Part shown: one piece after another, positions 51,837 to 61,850 of the stretch
Layout of the letters: every line of letters starts with the position of its first letter
Position numbering within the stretch: the first letter of the stretch is position 1
The notes under the pieces: model-generated
The model's input: only the letters and a program-made list of their open reading frames with translations
What the model was told of the DNA's origin: nothing
The model's database searches: none
Assembly: GCF_001006005.1 (NCBI RefSeq)
Contig: NZ_CP011254.1
Location: forward strand, 3,782,001 to 3,846,000
Source of the DNA: Serratia fonticola
Lineage (GTDB): Bacteria > Pseudomonadota > Gammaproteobacteria > Enterobacterales > Enterobacteriaceae
Length of the DNA: 64,000 nt
Direction of reading: 5' to 3'
Program-made: the position numbers and the translations under genes

Positions 51837-52251
51837 CCCCTCACCCCAACCCTCTCCCACAGGGAGAGGGAGCTGATAGCCCCTGCTCTTTTGGAAGTAA
51901 TAAGGTGATCAGGCAGCTCGACCGTCACTTTAACCAGGATGAACAGGGTCAGTCAGCTGGTACTGATGAGGAATCACTACACTTTCAACCTAACTCGATC
52001 GGTTCCCTCTCCCTGTGGGCTGAGGAATCCCCACTAATTTTTTCTTAGTGGTTTCAGAGAATTAGAGCGAGTGTTTTACGATCAATCCGTTCCATTTTGT
52101 TCGTAAATTGGCAGTGAGAGAATGACGAACCACTTCTTCTCGTCTGCTTGAGGCTATTTTTTAGTCCGGTTTTGGGTAAAAAACAGCCTATTTCTCGTCT
52201 AAATTTTTCTGGGGATTCCTCAGCCCTGTGGGAGAGGGTTAGGGTGAGGGG
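51837..52251 (+). repeat. R1 element, copy 6, interrupted by an IS10-like miniature element
   Basis: The left end CCCCTCACCCCAACCC and right end GGGTTAGGGTGAGGGG are intact. Between them the terminal hairpin CCCTCTCCCTGTGGGAGAGGG is split by a 204-base insertion at 52020-52223. Without the insertion and its duplicated 9 bases the element is about 200 bases long, with a core like copy 3. It lies between convergent mrp and the PAP2 gene. Confidence 0.9.
52020..52223. mobile_element. 204-bp MITE with IS10-like ends and 9-bp target duplication
   Basis: Terminal inverted repeats CTGAGGAATCCCCA are identical for 14 bases at both ends. The target site CCCTGTGGG is exactly duplicated at 52011-52019 and 52224-52232. 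IS10-group (IS4 family) elements start CTGA-GATCCCC or CTGATGAATCCCC and make 9-bp duplications, so this is most likely a non-autonomous relative. It contains no open frame of note. Insertion was into the R1 hairpin loop region. Confidence 0.88.
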
Positions 52252-52254
52252 TCA

Positions 52255-52896
52255 TTAACGACTCTGAGGTGCTGAAACCTGTGGTTTTTTGTGCAAATCA
52301 GCCCGGACAAAAGGTTTTTCTACCGGCGCAATAGTCACGGCAATCCTTTCCAGTAACCCCTGGGTCGGTGCCGCAGTGCCGGAATTGATCAGGACAAGGG
52401 GCAGCGCCAGCGTAACGGCGATTTTGCGGTAGGACAGCCGCGGTGGCTGCGTGCCACGTTGTAGTATTAAGAAGGTGCTGCTGACGATAAAGCCGAGTGC
52501 CAGGCCGGTGATCACCTCAGAAGTGGAATGGGCGTGGATCACCAAACGTGAATAACCGACTACGGCGGCCAACAGATAACCGACGATCACCGCGGTGCGT
52601 CTTACTGGCGACGAGAAACGCCCACAGAGCAACCACAGCAAAACCGGCCAGATACTGGCAGACAGGGCCGAGTGGCCACTGAACCCGGTAAAATCCCAGT
52701 GGCGGCTGCCGATGCCCCAACCCATAAACGCCAGCTTCGATACGCAAACTACGGCACCCACGCCGCCAAACAATAGCATCCATTGCCAGGTTGGTTTTCT
52801 GCTGGTAGGGGACAGGAGTAAAATAATAAAGACGATGGCTGCGCAGGGCAGCAGCAGCATGCTGTCACCAAAAAAAGTCAGAAAATGCCAGTTCAT
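52255..52896 (-). CDS. PAP2-family membrane phosphatase
   Basis: A 213-residue membrane protein with a PAP2 core. Two of the three signature motifs are visible: SGHSALSAS and SRLVIHAHSTSEVITG (normally SRxxxxxHxxxD; here E replaces D). The first (KxxxxxxRP) is poorly conserved. Several hydrophobic segments surround them. A basic tail ends in KKPQVSAPQSR. Relatives dephosphorylate undecaprenyl pyrophosphate or phosphatidylglycerol phosphate, and E. coli LpxT is a diverged member. Substrate not assignable. The ATG at 52896 is chosen because upstream residues lack membrane or coding character. Confidence 0.82.
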   Translation of the reverse strand: MNWHFLTFFGDSMLLLPCAAIVFIILLLSPTSRKPTWQWMLLFGGVGAVVCVSKLAFMGWGIGSRHWDFTGFSGHSALSASIWPVLLWLLCGRFSSPVRRTAVIVGYLLAAVVGYSRLVIHAHSTSEVITGLALGFIVSSTFLILQRGTQPPRLSYRKIAVTLALPLVLINSGTAAPTQGLLERIAVTIAPVEKPFVRADLHKKPQVSAPQSR

Positions 52897-53152
52897 GTGC
52901 GGTTGTACTCTAAGAAATAGGATCGAAGACGGTCTTGATGATGGCGTGAATTGTACCCTGAGTCGCCGATTTGCAGTAGCGTAAAAAATCTTAAATCCCG
53001 CGGCAAAAGATACTCTGCATGTCAATTACGCCGGTTTGTGGGGATAATCTCCCGCCTTACCGTCTAAACGCTGGCGCCGGGAGCACTAACTCCCTATAAT
53101 TGACCTGTTTTATACCCCCTTTCCCCACATATGAAATCAGGTCTTTAATTTT

Positions 53153-53794
53153 ATGACTGACAAGTCGCATCAGTGCGTCATTATTGGTATAGCTGGCGCA
53201 TCAGCCTCCGGAAAAAGCCTTATTGCCAGTACGTTATACCGCGAACTTCGCGATCAGGTTGGCGATCAACATATCGGTGTGATCCCGGAAGACAGTTACT
53301 ACAAAGACCAGACGCACCTGACCATGGAAGAGCGGGTCAAAACCAACTATGACCACCCCAGCGCCATGGATCACAATCTGCTGTTCCAGCATCTGCAAAT
53401 GCTGAAATCCGGCCAGGCGATTGAGCTGCCGCTGTATAGCTACACCGAACATACGCGTAAGAAAGAGACGATCCATCTCGAGCCCAAGAAAGTCATCATC
53501 CTGGAAGGGATCCTGTTATTGACGGATATCCGCCTGCGCCAGGAAATGAACTTCTCGATCTTCGTCGATACCCCGCTGGATATTTGCCTGATGCGCCGTA
53601 TGAAGCGCGACGTGAATGAGCGTGGCCGCTCCATGGATTCCGTGATGGCGCAGTACCAGAAAACCGTCCGCCCAATGTTCCTGCAGTTTATTGAGCCTTC
53701 AAAGCAATACGCCGATATTATCGTACCGCGCGGGGGTAAAAACCGTATCGCGATAGATATCCTGAAGGCAAAAATCAGCCAATTCTTTGAATAA
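53153..53794 (+). CDS. udk: Uridine/cytidine kinase
   Basis: A 213-residue kinase, as long as E. coli Udk, that phosphorylates uridine and cytidine with GTP or ATP. The P-loop is GASASGKS near residue 14. [26 protein letters not shown] and the lid segment [21 protein letters not shown] are conserved. It is followed by a terminator and then dcd, the order found in E. coli. Confidence 0.98.
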   Translation: MTDKSHQCVIIGIAGASASGKSLIASTLYRELRDQVGDQHIGVIPEDSYYKDQTHLTMEERVKTNYDHPSAMDHNLLFQHLQMLKSGQAIELPLYSYTEHTRKKETIHLEPKKVIILEGILLLTDIRLRQEMNFSIFVDTPLDICLMRRMKRDVNERGRSMDSVMAQYQKTVRPMFLQFIEPSKQYADIIVPRGGKNRIAIDILKAKISQFFE

Positions 53795-53803
53795 CTCATT
53801 AAC

Positions 53804-53830
53804 AGGCCAGCCTGTTTTTGCTGGCCTTTA
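53804..53830 (+). terminator. Rho-independent terminator of udk
   Basis: A perfect 8-bp stem AGGCCAGC/GCTGGCCT with a T-rich 8-base loop, followed by TTA, ten bases after the udk stop. The T tract is short. Confidence 0.7.
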
Positions 53831-53920
53831 GCGAACTATTTGAGCCCTGACATAGACCTTGAGCCCGTTGTGTGGCAATTTTCGTATAAGTTTATGCGCC
53901 TTGATGGAATGGAGAAAATA

Positions 53921-54502
53921 ATGAGACTGTGCGACCGCGATATCGAAGCCTGGCTGGATAACGGAAAACTGGTGATTTCACCGCGTCCTCCCATTGAGCG
54001 TATTAACGGGGCCACAGTGGATGTCCGTCTGGGCAATCAGTTCCGTGTGTTCCGTGGTCATACCGCTGCCTTTATCGATCTCAGTGGCCCAAAGGATGAA
54101 GTGAGCGCCGCCCTCGACCGCGTAATGAGCGATGAAATCGTGCTGCCGGAAGGCGAAGCCTTCTTCCTTCATCCAGGTGAACTGGCGCTGGCGGTGACGC
54201 TGGAGTCGGTTACCATCCCTAACGATCTGGTTGGCTGGCTCGATGGCCGCTCTTCGTTAGCCCGCCTGGGATTGATGGTGCACGTTACCGCACACCGTAT
54301 CGATCCAGGCTGGCAAGGCTGCATTGTGCTGGAGTTCTATAATTCAGGTAAGCTGCCGTTGGCATTACGCCCTGGCATGTTGATCGGTGCGCTGAGTTTT
54401 GAACCGCTTTCCGGGCCTGCGGCACGGCCATACAATAGCCGCCAGGACGCGAAATACAGGGATCAGCAAGGGGCCGTGGCCAGTCGTATTGACAAGGATT
54501 AA
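53921..54502 (+). CDS. dcd: dCTP deaminase
   Basis: A 193-residue enzyme, the same length as in E. coli, that deaminates dCTP to dUTP for dTTP synthesis. [24 protein letters not shown], the catalytic [28 protein letters not shown] and the C-terminal lid ([16 protein letters not shown]) are conserved. GGAG precedes the ATG at 53921; the frame upstream of it is not real. Confidence 0.98.
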   Translation: MRLCDRDIEAWLDNGKLVISPRPPIERINGATVDVRLGNQFRVFRGHTAAFIDLSGPKDEVSAALDRVMSDEIVLPEGEAFFLHPGELALAVTLESVTIPNDLVGWLDGRSSLARLGLMVHVTAHRIDPGWQGCIVLEFYNSGKLPLALRPGMLIGALSFEPLSGPAARPYNSRQDAKYRDQQGAVASRIDKD

Positions 54503-54536
54503 CAGCGAACCGGTATTACGCTGACACGAGGATGGC

Positions 54537-56378
54537 ATGAGAAGACTACTGACGACTTTGGTGATTTTGCTGGTGGTGCTGGTGGCAGGGATGTCTGCCT
54601 TGGTGCTGTTGGTTAATCCGAATGATTTCCGCGGCTATATGATCAAGAAGGTTGAGCAGAGCAGCGGCTATCATCTGACGCTGGAAGGCGACCTTCGTTG
54701 GCACGTCTGGCCACAGTTGAGCATTCTTGCCGGGCGAATGACGCTGACGGCGCCAGGGGCAGCGGCTCCGGCGGTCAGCGCAGATAATATGCGTCTGGAC
54801 GTCAAACTGCTGCCGCTTCTCTCCCACCAGCTTTACGTTAAGCAGGTGATGCTGAAAAATGCCGTCATCCGCCTGACCCCCGACAGCGCAGAACAAAACC
54901 AGCCCGATGCCCCTATCGCCCCTGGTGGTAACCAGGCAGATGATGGCTCGGGATCCCTGTGGAAATTTGATATCGACAACCTGCGGGTGGTAGACAGCCT
55001 GCTGATCTGGCAGCGAGCCAACAACGAGCAGATTAACGTTCGCGATATCAATCTGACCCTGCAGCAGAATGACAAGCATCAGGCGCAGATAGAGCTTTCC
55101 AGCAGGGTGAATCGCGACCAACGCGATCTGAGCTTCAACCTGGCGGCCAATCTCGATCTGCAACAGTTTCCCCGCCAGATAGGCGCGCAGGTCACGCAGT
55201 TTAGCTACCAGCTTGAGGGCGCAGATATTCTTGCCGGTGCCATCAAGGGGGAAGGGAGCGTACAGGCGGTTTATCAGCAGGCTTCTCAGCAGATTGTCTT
55301 GAGCCAACTGATGCTCAGTGCCAATGATAGCCAGTTGACTGGGAGTGCTAGCGCGCAGTTCGGACCAGTGCCTGCTTACACCTTGGATCTCAGTGCCACA
55401 CAACTCAATCTGGATGCACTCTCGGGCTGGCAGACAAAAACCCCTGATGAGGAGAAGCTGCCGCCGCCGGTGACTGCATCCCCGGTGATTGCCAATCAGG
55501 CGGACGATCCGCAACAGAATTTACAGGTGTTACGTGACTTCAACGCGCAACTCAAGCTGAAGGCGGACCAGGTTACCTACCGTGGGATGTCGATTAATCA
55601 GCTGGCGGTGCAGGCAAGCAACCAACAGGGATTAATGACGGTGACTACGCTGTCTGGCAAGTTGGCCAGTGGTGATTTCTCCCTGCCTGGTTCGATGGAT
55701 GCGCGAACTGATAAGCCGCTGATTAAACTGCAGCCACAGTTACGGCAAATTGAGCTGGGCGAGGTACTCAAGGCCTTCGACATGCCATCGGCGTTGACCG
55801 GCACGTTCAACATGCAGGGCGATTTGAGCGGCGACCGTCTCAATGCCAAGGCTTTCGAACATCGCTGGCAAGGAACGGCGGAGCTGTCCATGCAGAATGC
55901 GCAACTTCATGGTTTGAATATTCAACAGCTTATCCAGCAAGCCGTGGCGCGTAATGACAGTAGCGTGCGTGGTGAGGATAACAACCAGCGCTACACCGCG
56001 GTGCAACAAATGAGCGCCAAGGCCAGCTTGAGCAAGGGGCAGATCACGCTCAGCGAGTTACAGGCAGAGTCGCCGGTGATGAGCCTGACCGGTAGCGGTA
56101 CGCTTAATATGCCTGGCAAACAGTGCGATTTAACCATGAACGTACTGGTAACTGGGGGTTGGCAGGGCAACAATGCGTTAATCGCACAACTGCGCGAAAC
56201 GCCGATCCCACTGCGTGTCTATGGCCCTTGGGATCAGCTCAATTATCAGCTACAGGTCGATCAGCTATTGCGTAAAAAGCTGCAGGATCGTGCCAAAGAC
56301 GCCTTGAACAAGTGGGCGGAGAAGAATAAAGGCTCCCAGGATGGCCAGGATCTGAAAAAGCTGCTCGATAAGCTGTAA
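54537..56378 (+). CDS. asmA: AsmA envelope protein
   Basis: A 613-residue protein (E. coli 617) with an N-terminal membrane anchor (TTLVILLVVLVAGMSALVLLV) and a long periplasmic region of the bridge-like lipid-transfer type. The N-terminal AsmA domain has NPNDFRGYMIKKVEQSSGYHLTLEGDLRWHVWPQLSI. The C-terminal domain contains MQNAQLHGLNIQQLIQQA and MSLTGSGTLNMPGKQCDLTM. It affects outer-membrane protein assembly and lipid balance. GAGG precedes the ATG. It follows dcd by 34 bases. Confidence 0.96.
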   Translation: MRRLLTTLVILLVVLVAGMSALVLLVNPNDFRGYMIKKVEQSSGYHLTLEGDLRWHVWPQLSILAGRMTLTAPGAAAPAVSADNMRLDVKLLPLLSHQLYVKQVMLKNAVIRLTPDSAEQNQPDAPIAPGGNQADDGSGSLWKFDIDNLRVVDSLLIWQRANNEQINVRDINLTLQQNDKHQAQIELSSRVNRDQRDLSFNLAANLDLQQFPRQIGAQVTQFSYQLEGADILAGAIKGEGSVQAVYQQASQQIVLSQLMLSANDSQLTGSASAQFGPVPAYTLDLSATQLNLDALSGWQTKTPDEEKLPPPVTASPVIANQADDPQQNLQVLRDFNAQLKLKADQVTYRGMSINQLAVQASNQQGLMTVTTLSGKLASGDFSLPGSMDARTDKPLIKLQPQLRQIELGEVLKAFDMPSALTGTFNMQGDLSGDRLNAKAFEHRWQGTAELSMQNAQLHGLNIQQLIQQAVARNDSSVRGEDNNQRYTAVQQMSAKASLSKGQITLSELQAESPVMSLTGSGTLNMPGKQCDLTMNVLVTGGWQGNNALIAQLRETPIPLRVYGPWDQLNYQLQVDQLLRKKLQDRAKDALNKWAEKNKGSQDGQDLKKLLDKL

Positions 56379-56533
56379 ACCTTATCAAACACTGGCCGCG
56401 CTCTCTTTAGGTTATGGTGAGCGCGGGTTTGCCCCCCAAATGACAAAATCGATACCTTTGATATTCATCTGGCATACTGCTGATGGCTTCCCTACAATAA
56501 GGGATCTGTTAATGAATAAAGCAAGGATTGACG

Positions 56534-57538
56534 GTGTCAAAAGCGAATTCTAATGCCACCATTGTGGATATTGCCCGCCGAGCCAACGTGACCAATATCA
56601 CTGTCTCCCGTGCTTTTAATAAACCCGAACTGGTAAAGTCTGAAACGCTAGAGAAAATTCATGCTATTGCCAAAGAGCTTAATTATGTTCCCAATGCTTT
56701 CGCTCAGGGATTAAAGAAAAGCAGCAGCCAAATTATCGGCATTGTTACCAGCAGCATGTATAACCCTTTTTATTCCAACCTGATCCAAACCGTATCGCGC
56801 ATTGCCCGCATGCAGGGCTATCAGATTATGCTGTTTGATACCGACGGCAGCGAAGAGGCTGAAATGCAGGCGGTACAGGCGCTGTTCGGTTATAAGGCGC
56901 GGGGCATTTTGCTTTCTGCCGTACGCGACGATCGGCACTATCAACCCGCCTACCTTGATCAGGCCGAACGCTATCATACTCCGCTGATCCTGATCGACAG
57001 GGACATTTATAATCAACAGCTTAGTGGCGTGTTCCTCAACAACCAAGAGATAGGCAAACTGGCCGGGAAATATCTGGCCGAGCAGCCGGAAAGTAATATC
57101 CTGATCCTGGGCGGCCCGGCCGACTCGGAAATTACCTTGGCACGAACCCAGGGGATTATTGATGCTCTGGATGAGAAGGGGAGTAAAATCACCATTATCC
57201 ATGGCGACTATGATTTTATTTCGCAGGCGGCACGGGTAAAAGAATATCTTGCCGATGAACAGCATCAACCAGATTATATTGTTGGCCTCAACGGTATTAT
57301 CACATTGGGTGCAATTTCTTTATGCCATCAGTTGGGTATTTACCATCGGGTGAAATTTTTCTCGATCGATGAACCGCCCAAGGCGCGGGATTATGGGCAG
57401 CATATTGCCGGGGTTTATCACGATACGCAGGTGTTAGGGGAAATCGCGGCGGAGTTATTGTTTAATGCGATTAAAAATAATCACAGCGATCAGCCATTGA
57501 GGCGGGAATTCTTTACCGGGATGTTGCTTGTCGAGTGA
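56534..57538 (+). CDS. LacI-family repressor, probable regulator of the pentulose operon
   Basis: A 334-residue regulator. The helix-turn-helix ATIVDIARRANVTNITVSRAFNKPELVKSETLE leads into the hinge NYVPNAFAQGLKKS and a type I periplasmic-binding-like effector domain (IIGIVTSSMYNPFYSNLIQTVSRIARMQGY). Translation most likely starts at the GTG 56534, which has AAGGA 6 bases upstream; the TTG at 56528 is too close to that site. It converges on the sugar operon to its right, separated by an R1 element, so it is the likely local repressor. The effector is probably a pentulose or its phosphate (inference). Confidence 0.85.
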   Translation: MSKANSNATIVDIARRANVTNITVSRAFNKPELVKSETLEKIHAIAKELNYVPNAFAQGLKKSSSQIIGIVTSSMYNPFYSNLIQTVSRIARMQGYQIMLFDTDGSEEAEMQAVQALFGYKARGILLSAVRDDRHYQPAYLDQAERYHTPLILIDRDIYNQQLSGVFLNNQEIGKLAGKYLAEQPESNILILGGPADSEITLARTQGIIDALDEKGSKITIIHGDYDFISQAARVKEYLADEQHQPDYIVGLNGIITLGAISLCHQLGIYHRVKFFSIDEPPKARDYGQHIAGVYHDTQVLGEIAAELLFNAIKNNHSDQPLRREFFTGMLLVE

Positions 57539-57543
57539 TGTGG

Positions 57544-57778
57544 CCCCTCACCCCAACCCTCTCCCACAGGGAGAGGGAGCTGCTCCAGTGATGTTATTGG
57601 GTGCGAAAGCTAATCTGTGGCATCCCAAAGGGGTAGCCAATCAGGTTCAGAGGGTTGTCTGTGGCCTAATTGGTGCCGAGCAGGGGCTTATGTTCTGGTC
57701 TAGCCAAAGTAGACACCCTAGATTAATCAGTGGCACGTTCGGTCCCCTCTCCCTGTGGGTGAGGGTTAGGGTGAGGGG
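57544..57778 (+). repeat. R1 element, copy 7, between convergent lacI-type gene and sgbE
   Basis: A 235-base copy. Left end CCCCTCACCCCAACCC with hairpin CCCTCTCCCACAGGGAGAGGG; right end GGGTTAGGGTGAGGGG with an altered hairpin (CCCTGTGGGTGAGGG). The core holds GTGGCACGTTCGGTCCCC, similar to copy 4. Confidence 0.88.
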
Positions 57779-57811
57779 TAATTCGCTGAAATATCAGGCT
57801 AATCCACCCCA

Positions 57812-58504
57812 TTACTGCCCATAGTAAGCATTTTTACCGTGCTTGCGTAAAAAGTGCTTATCCAGCAGCGCGGGTTGCATGGGTGGGATCGTCGGAGTCA
57901 ATTGCCGCGTAGCCATCGCCATTGCTGCCACTTCCTCCATCACCACCGCATTATGCACCGCATCCGCCGCCGTTTTTCCCCAGGCGAACGGCCCATGAGA
58001 ATAGACCAACACCCCCGGCACCTGTTGCGGATCGCGCTTCGCCTGTTGGAACGTCTCGATAATCACCTGGCCAGTTTCCCGCTCATAGTCGCCAGCAATC
58101 TCGTCTTCACGCATGGGGCGGGTACAGGGAATGTCGCCATAAAAATAGTCGGCATGGGTGGTTCCCAGGGCCGGGATCGCCTGGCCAGCCTGTGCCCAGA
58201 TGGTGGCATTACGGCTGTGGGTATGAACGATGCCGCCGATAGCGGGAAAGGCGCGATACAGCGCCAAATGAGTATCGGTATCCGAGGACGGTTTACGCTG
58301 CCCTTCTTGGATAACTCCGTCCAAATCCACCACCACTAGGTCATCCACCGTCATTACCTCATAGGCGATCCCCGAAGGCTTGATCACCACCAGCCCCTGC
58401 TGGCGATCGATCGCCGACACGTTACCCCAGGTAAAGGTCACCAAACCATAACCCGGCAGGCTGAGATTGGCCGCCAATACCTGCTGTTTCAACTCGCTTA
58501 ACAT
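57812..58504 (-). CDS. sgbE: L-ribulose-5-phosphate 4-epimerase (SgbE/AraD/UlaF family)
   Basis: A 230-residue class II aldolase-like epimerase that converts L-ribulose 5-phosphate to D-xylulose 5-phosphate. Family motifs run in order: [37 protein letters not shown], zinc histidines in [22 protein letters not shown] and YSHGPFAWG. The C-terminus HGKNAYYGQ is typical of AraD/SgbE. It is the last gene of the operon and overlaps the 3-epimerase by 7 bases. GGGAGG precedes the ATG. AraD is excluded as the name by the operon partners, not by sequence. Confidence 0.92.
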   Translation of the reverse strand: MLSELKQQVLAANLSLPGYGLVTFTWGNVSAIDRQQGLVVIKPSGIAYEVMTVDDLVVVDLDGVIQEGQRKPSSDTDTHLALYRAFPAIGGIVHTHSRNATIWAQAGQAIPALGTTHADYFYGDIPCTRPMREDEIAGDYERETGQVIIETFQQAKRDPQQVPGVLVYSHGPFAWGKTAADAVHNAVVMEEVAAMAMATRQLTPTIPPMQPALLDKHFLRKHGKNAYYGQ

Positions 58505-59367
58505 GTGATGCCTCCCTGTTTCATCTGCTGCTCGATCCAGCTCTTGGCCTGGGTGATATGCTGGATATCCTGGCCATCGTTGCGCGTCCACATTTCCAGC
58601 AGGAATGGGCCGCGATAGTTGAGCCGGTTCAACACGGCAAAGGTATGGGCAAAGTCCACGCAGCCGCTGCCGAAAGGCACATCGCGGAATTGCCCTGTGG
58701 TGCCAGGCAGCACTGGCAAAGTATCTTTTAAATGGATGGCGGTGATCTTGTCGATGCCTTGCTCCAGCTCAAAATCGACGTCATTGCCCCAGGCGCTGAG
58801 GTTGCCGATATCGGGATAGACGGTAAACCACGGGCTTTCAATCTGCCTGGCAAATTCGCGCCATTTGCTGATGCTGTTGATAAAGGTGGTATCCATGATC
58901 TCCACGGACAGCATCACCTGTGCCTTGGCCGCCAGCTCTACCGCCCATTGCATACCTTCGATAAAACGCTGGCGTGTATGGCGATCGGCAGTTTCGTAAT
59001 AGACGTCATAACCCGCTAGCTGAATATTCCTGATCCCGACGTCGACGGCGAAATCCAACGCCTTTTCCATCAACGTGCGCGCCTGTTGGCGGATGGCGGC
59101 GTCGTTGCTGCCAAACGGATAACGACGATGGGCGGATAAGCACATGCTGGGCACCGTGATGCCACTGTCAAAACGGGCGTTGATCAGCGCCAGCCGCTGC
59201 TGACGATCCCAGTCCAGGCGCTGCTGACGCTCCGGCTGCTCATCAATGGAGATCTCCATAAACTGGAAGCCCAGTTCGCTGGCGATACCCAGGCGTTGTG
59301 CCCAATCAAGATCCGCTGGCAAGGCTTTTTCGTACAGCCCAAGCGAGACGTTATTAGTGGTTTGCAT
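58498..59367 (-). CDS. sgbU: L-ribulose-5-phosphate (L-xylulose-5-phosphate) 3-epimerase (UlaE/SgbU family)
   Basis: A 289-residue TIM-barrel epimerase (E. coli UlaE 284, SgbU 286) that interconverts L-xylulose 5-phosphate and L-ribulose 5-phosphate. Characteristic segments are [80 protein letters not shown] and [11 protein letters not shown]. Metal-binding acids sit in the third and later of these. It overlaps both neighbours (14 bases with the kinase, 7 with the 4-epimerase). The ATG at 59367 with TGAGG upstream is preferred to one five codons earlier. Confidence 0.93.
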   Translation of the reverse strand: MQTTNNVSLGLYEKALPADLDWAQRLGIASELGFQFMEISIDEQPERQQRLDWDRQQRLALINARFDSGITVPSMCLSAHRRYPFGSNDAAIRQQARTLMEKALDFAVDVGIRNIQLAGYDVYYETADRHTRQRFIEGMQWAVELAAKAQVMLSVEIMDTTFINSISKWREFARQIESPWFTVYPDIGNLSAWGNDVDFELEQGIDKITAIHLKDTLPVLPGTTGQFRDVPFGSGCVDFAHTFAVLNRLNYRGPFLLEMWTRNDGQDIQHITQAKSWIEQQMKQGGITC

Positions 59368-60844
59368 GCTGGTTGGCCTCATTTAATGCTTGGGCGATAT
59401 TCAGGTAGCCCGCAAAGCGATCGCGTAAGCGTCGGTTAGCCGCCGCGTCGGGGTAATAGGTATGTACTTCAGGCTGAATAACCAGCACGGCCTCGGTAAA
59501 GCTGCTGTACTCCCCGGCACCCACGGCGGCACAGATCGCTGCGGCACGGCAGCCACTTTGCTGGATATTCACCACCTCCAGCGGCAAATTACCGGCGTTG
59601 GCAAACATCTGCATCCAGACGTCGGACTGTGTGGGGCCGCCGGTCATGCGAATACGCTCTACGCGTGGATTTAGCGCCACCAGACGATCCTGATGAACCA
59701 GATGAGAGAACACGATGCCTTGATAGATCGCATGCACGATATCGGCCATGTCATGGTGCCCGCCCAGGCCAATCAGCCCGCCCGGCAGATTGCTACCGAG
59801 GTTGGAGCCGAACAGGTACGGCAGGAATGTGATGTCGCTCGGCTGCTTGCTGCGTTCTTGTACCCAACGGTTGAACTGCGCATAACGCTGATGATCGTTG
59901 TCGCAAAACTGCCGTAAGAACCAGGCCAGATTGCTCGCCGAGGTTGGGCTGCCTTCGTGAACAAAGTAGCGGCCCTCCATGCAATAACGCCCCCAGGCAA
60001 AAGGATGGGAGGAGGGGATCAGGTTCTCCGTTACGCAGGTAGCGATCGACCAGGTACCCGCCACGGCGCTCAGGGTGCGATCGTCGACCACTCCCGAGCA
60101 CAAGGCCGCGCCAACCACATCAAACAGGCCGCCATACACCGCCGTTCCTGCCGGTAATCCGCATTGGGCGGCAGCAGTAGAGGTCACTTGCCCGGCAAGC
60201 TCGGCGGAACCTAGCAGTGGCGCGGTTTTGTCGGCCACTTCCTCAATGCCGAATGCCGCCATCAACACTGGGTCGTAGTCGGCCGTTTGCTGGTTGAACA
60301 GGTTGCTGCCGGAGATGTTGGTGATCTCCGCCGTTGCTTCACCCGTCAGGCGAAAGCGCAGGTAGTCATGAGCCATCAACACTCGATCAATCGCCTCATA
60401 TTGCGCGGGCTCATGCTGTTTCAACCAACGTAACAGCACTGCCGGATGGCTGTTCCAAATGGGTTGCAGGCTACGGGGGTAGGTGACGGCTTCAATACCT
60501 TGCTGCTGTAACTCAACCACCATCGCCCCGGCACGAGTATCCGAAGAAACGATGCCGTTGCGGACCGGCTGGCCCTTTTTATCAATCGCATATAGCCCTT
60601 TGCCGTGTGATGAGAAGCTTACGCCACGCACCCGATCGCCGGTTATATCCGCTAGGTTGAGTACCTGACGAATGGTCTGGCAAAGGTCACGCCACAAGGG
60701 TTCCATCTCGCGCTCAGAGAAACCGGGTTGTGGGGAAACAGTTTCCCCATCACACTCCGCTACGGCAATTTCTTCACCGTTAGCTCGGTATAGACCTGCC
60801 TTGATCAGCGTGCCGCCAATATCAATGCCCAGAAAATATCCCAT
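59354..60844 (-). CDS. lyxK: FGGY-family carbohydrate kinase, L-xylulose kinase-like (LyxK)
   Basis: A 496-residue sugar kinase. The first nucleotide-binding lobe is GIDIGGTLIKAGLYRANGEE; SSHGKGLYAIDKKGQPVRNGIVSSDTRA, then NSHPAVLLRWLKQHEPAQYEAIDRVLMAHDYLRFRLTGEA and GGLFDVVGAALCSGV, follow E. coli LyxK closely. The second lobe has RMTGGPTQSDVWMQMFAN. LyxK phosphorylates L-xylulose to L-xylulose 5-phosphate, and the two epimerases encoded next fit this product exactly. D-xylulose, L-ribulose or a pentitol derivative cannot be excluded as a substrate. AAGGAGA precedes the ATG. Confidence 0.85.
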   Translation of the reverse strand: MGYFLGIDIGGTLIKAGLYRANGEEIAVAECDGETVSPQPGFSEREMEPLWRDLCQTIRQVLNLADITGDRVRGVSFSSHGKGLYAIDKKGQPVRNGIVSSDTRAGAMVVELQQQGIEAVTYPRSLQPIWNSHPAVLLRWLKQHEPAQYEAIDRVLMAHDYLRFRLTGEATAEITNISGSNLFNQQTADYDPVLMAAFGIEEVADKTAPLLGSAELAGQVTSTAAAQCGLPAGTAVYGGLFDVVGAALCSGVVDDRTLSAVAGTWSIATCVTENLIPSSHPFAWGRYCMEGRYFVHEGSPTSASNLAWFLRQFCDNDHQRYAQFNRWVQERSKQPSDITFLPYLFGSNLGSNLPGGLIGLGGHHDMADIVHAIYQGIVFSHLVHQDRLVALNPRVERIRMTGGPTQSDVWMQMFANAGNLPLEVVNIQQSGCRAAAICAAVGAGEYSSFTEAVLVIQPEVHTYYPDAAANRRLRDRFAGYLNIAQALNEANQHANH

Positions 60845-60860
60845 ATCGGTTCTCCTTAGC

Positions 60861-61850
60861 TTATTTACGGCGGCTGGAACTGAGGTAGATAGCGGCGAGG
60901 ATAATGCCGCCCTTGACCACGTTCTGGATGTAAGGCGACACGCTCATCAGGTTGAGGCCGTTATTCAGTACGCCAAGCATCATGGCTCCTACCAGCGTGC
61001 CGATAATGGCGCCTCTGCCTCCTGAGATGGCGGCCCCACCAAGCACTACGGCGGCGATGGCATCCAGTTCAAAACCTTCACCGGCGTTGGGCTGCCCGCT
61101 CATCAGGCGTGAAGTGAGTACCAACCCAGCCAGTGCGGCGGTCGTTCCGCTCACCACATACACCAGGACTTTGTAACGGGGCACGCGGATCCCGCTCAGG
61201 CGCGCGGCTTCTTCGTTGCCGCCAATGGCGTAGACATAGCGGCCAAACGGCAGGTGGTTAAGCATCAGGTAGGCCAGAATATAAACGCCGACCATGATCA
61301 GCACCGGTACTTGAATACCTAATACGGAACCGCGGCCGAAGAAGGAGAACATGTCCGGCAAGCCAGAAATCGGGTAGCCGCCGGTGTACAGCAGTGCTAA
61401 ACCACGAGCGATCCCCATTGAGGCGAGGGTGACGATAATCGGCGGCATGCGCAGATAGGCAATGCAGGCACCGTTGGCCAGGCCAAACAGGGCGCCGATC
61501 GCCAACGCGGCGACCATCGCCAGAGGAATAGGGATCCCTCCCAGCATCAGGCCAGCGGCAATGGAACCGGACAGTGCCATCACCGGCCCGACCGAGAGAT
61601 CGATGCCCCCAGTCAGGATTGCGCAGGTCATGCCCACGGCAATAATGGCGTTGATCGACACCTGGCGTGCCACGTTGGTCAGGTTGTTGACCGTCAGGAA
61701 GCTGTCATTAAGCCCGCTCATCAGCAGGAACAGAATGGCGAAGCCGATAAAAGGCAGCATCGCGGGGTGGTGCAGCAACTTCTCCCAGCGCTTGCCGAGG
61801 CTCTGCTTCTGGGCCGCGTGGGTAGGTGGGGATTGTTCAATTCCGATCAT
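60861..61850 (-). CDS. Ribose-class sugar ABC permease
   Basis: A 329-residue inner-membrane permease of the RbsC type. After a hydrophilic N-terminus come about eight or more hydrophobic segments with [30 protein letters not shown] and the coupling region [42 protein letters not shown]. It imports the substrate of the LyxK-epimerase pathway with the ATPase encoded upstream, which it overlaps by four bases. The substrate is probably a pentose or pentulose, judged only by the operon. Confidence 0.92.
   Translation of the reverse strand: MIGIEQSPPTHAAQKQSLGKRWEKLLHHPAMLPFIGFAILFLLMSGLNDSFLTVNNLTNVARQVSINAIIAVGMTCAILTGGIDLSVGPVMALSGSIAAGLMLGGIPIPLAMVAALAIGALFGLANGACIAYLRMPPIIVTLASMGIARGLALLYTGGYPISGLPDMFSFFGRGSVLGIQVPVLIMVGVYILAYLMLNHLPFGRYVYAIGGNEEAARLSGIRVPRYKVLVYVVSGTTAALAGLVLTSRLMSGQPNAGEGFELDAIAAVVLGGAAISGGRGAIIGTLVGAMMLGVLNNGLNLMSVSPYIQNVVKGGIILAAIYLSSSRRK

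Noticed and set aside
52020..52223. Possible complete insertion sequence
   Set aside because: Only 204 bases with no transposase frame, so it is a miniature non-autonomous element.
54546..55514. 322-codon open frame opposite asmA
   Set aside because: Antisense shadow; the asmA protein matches its family along the full length.
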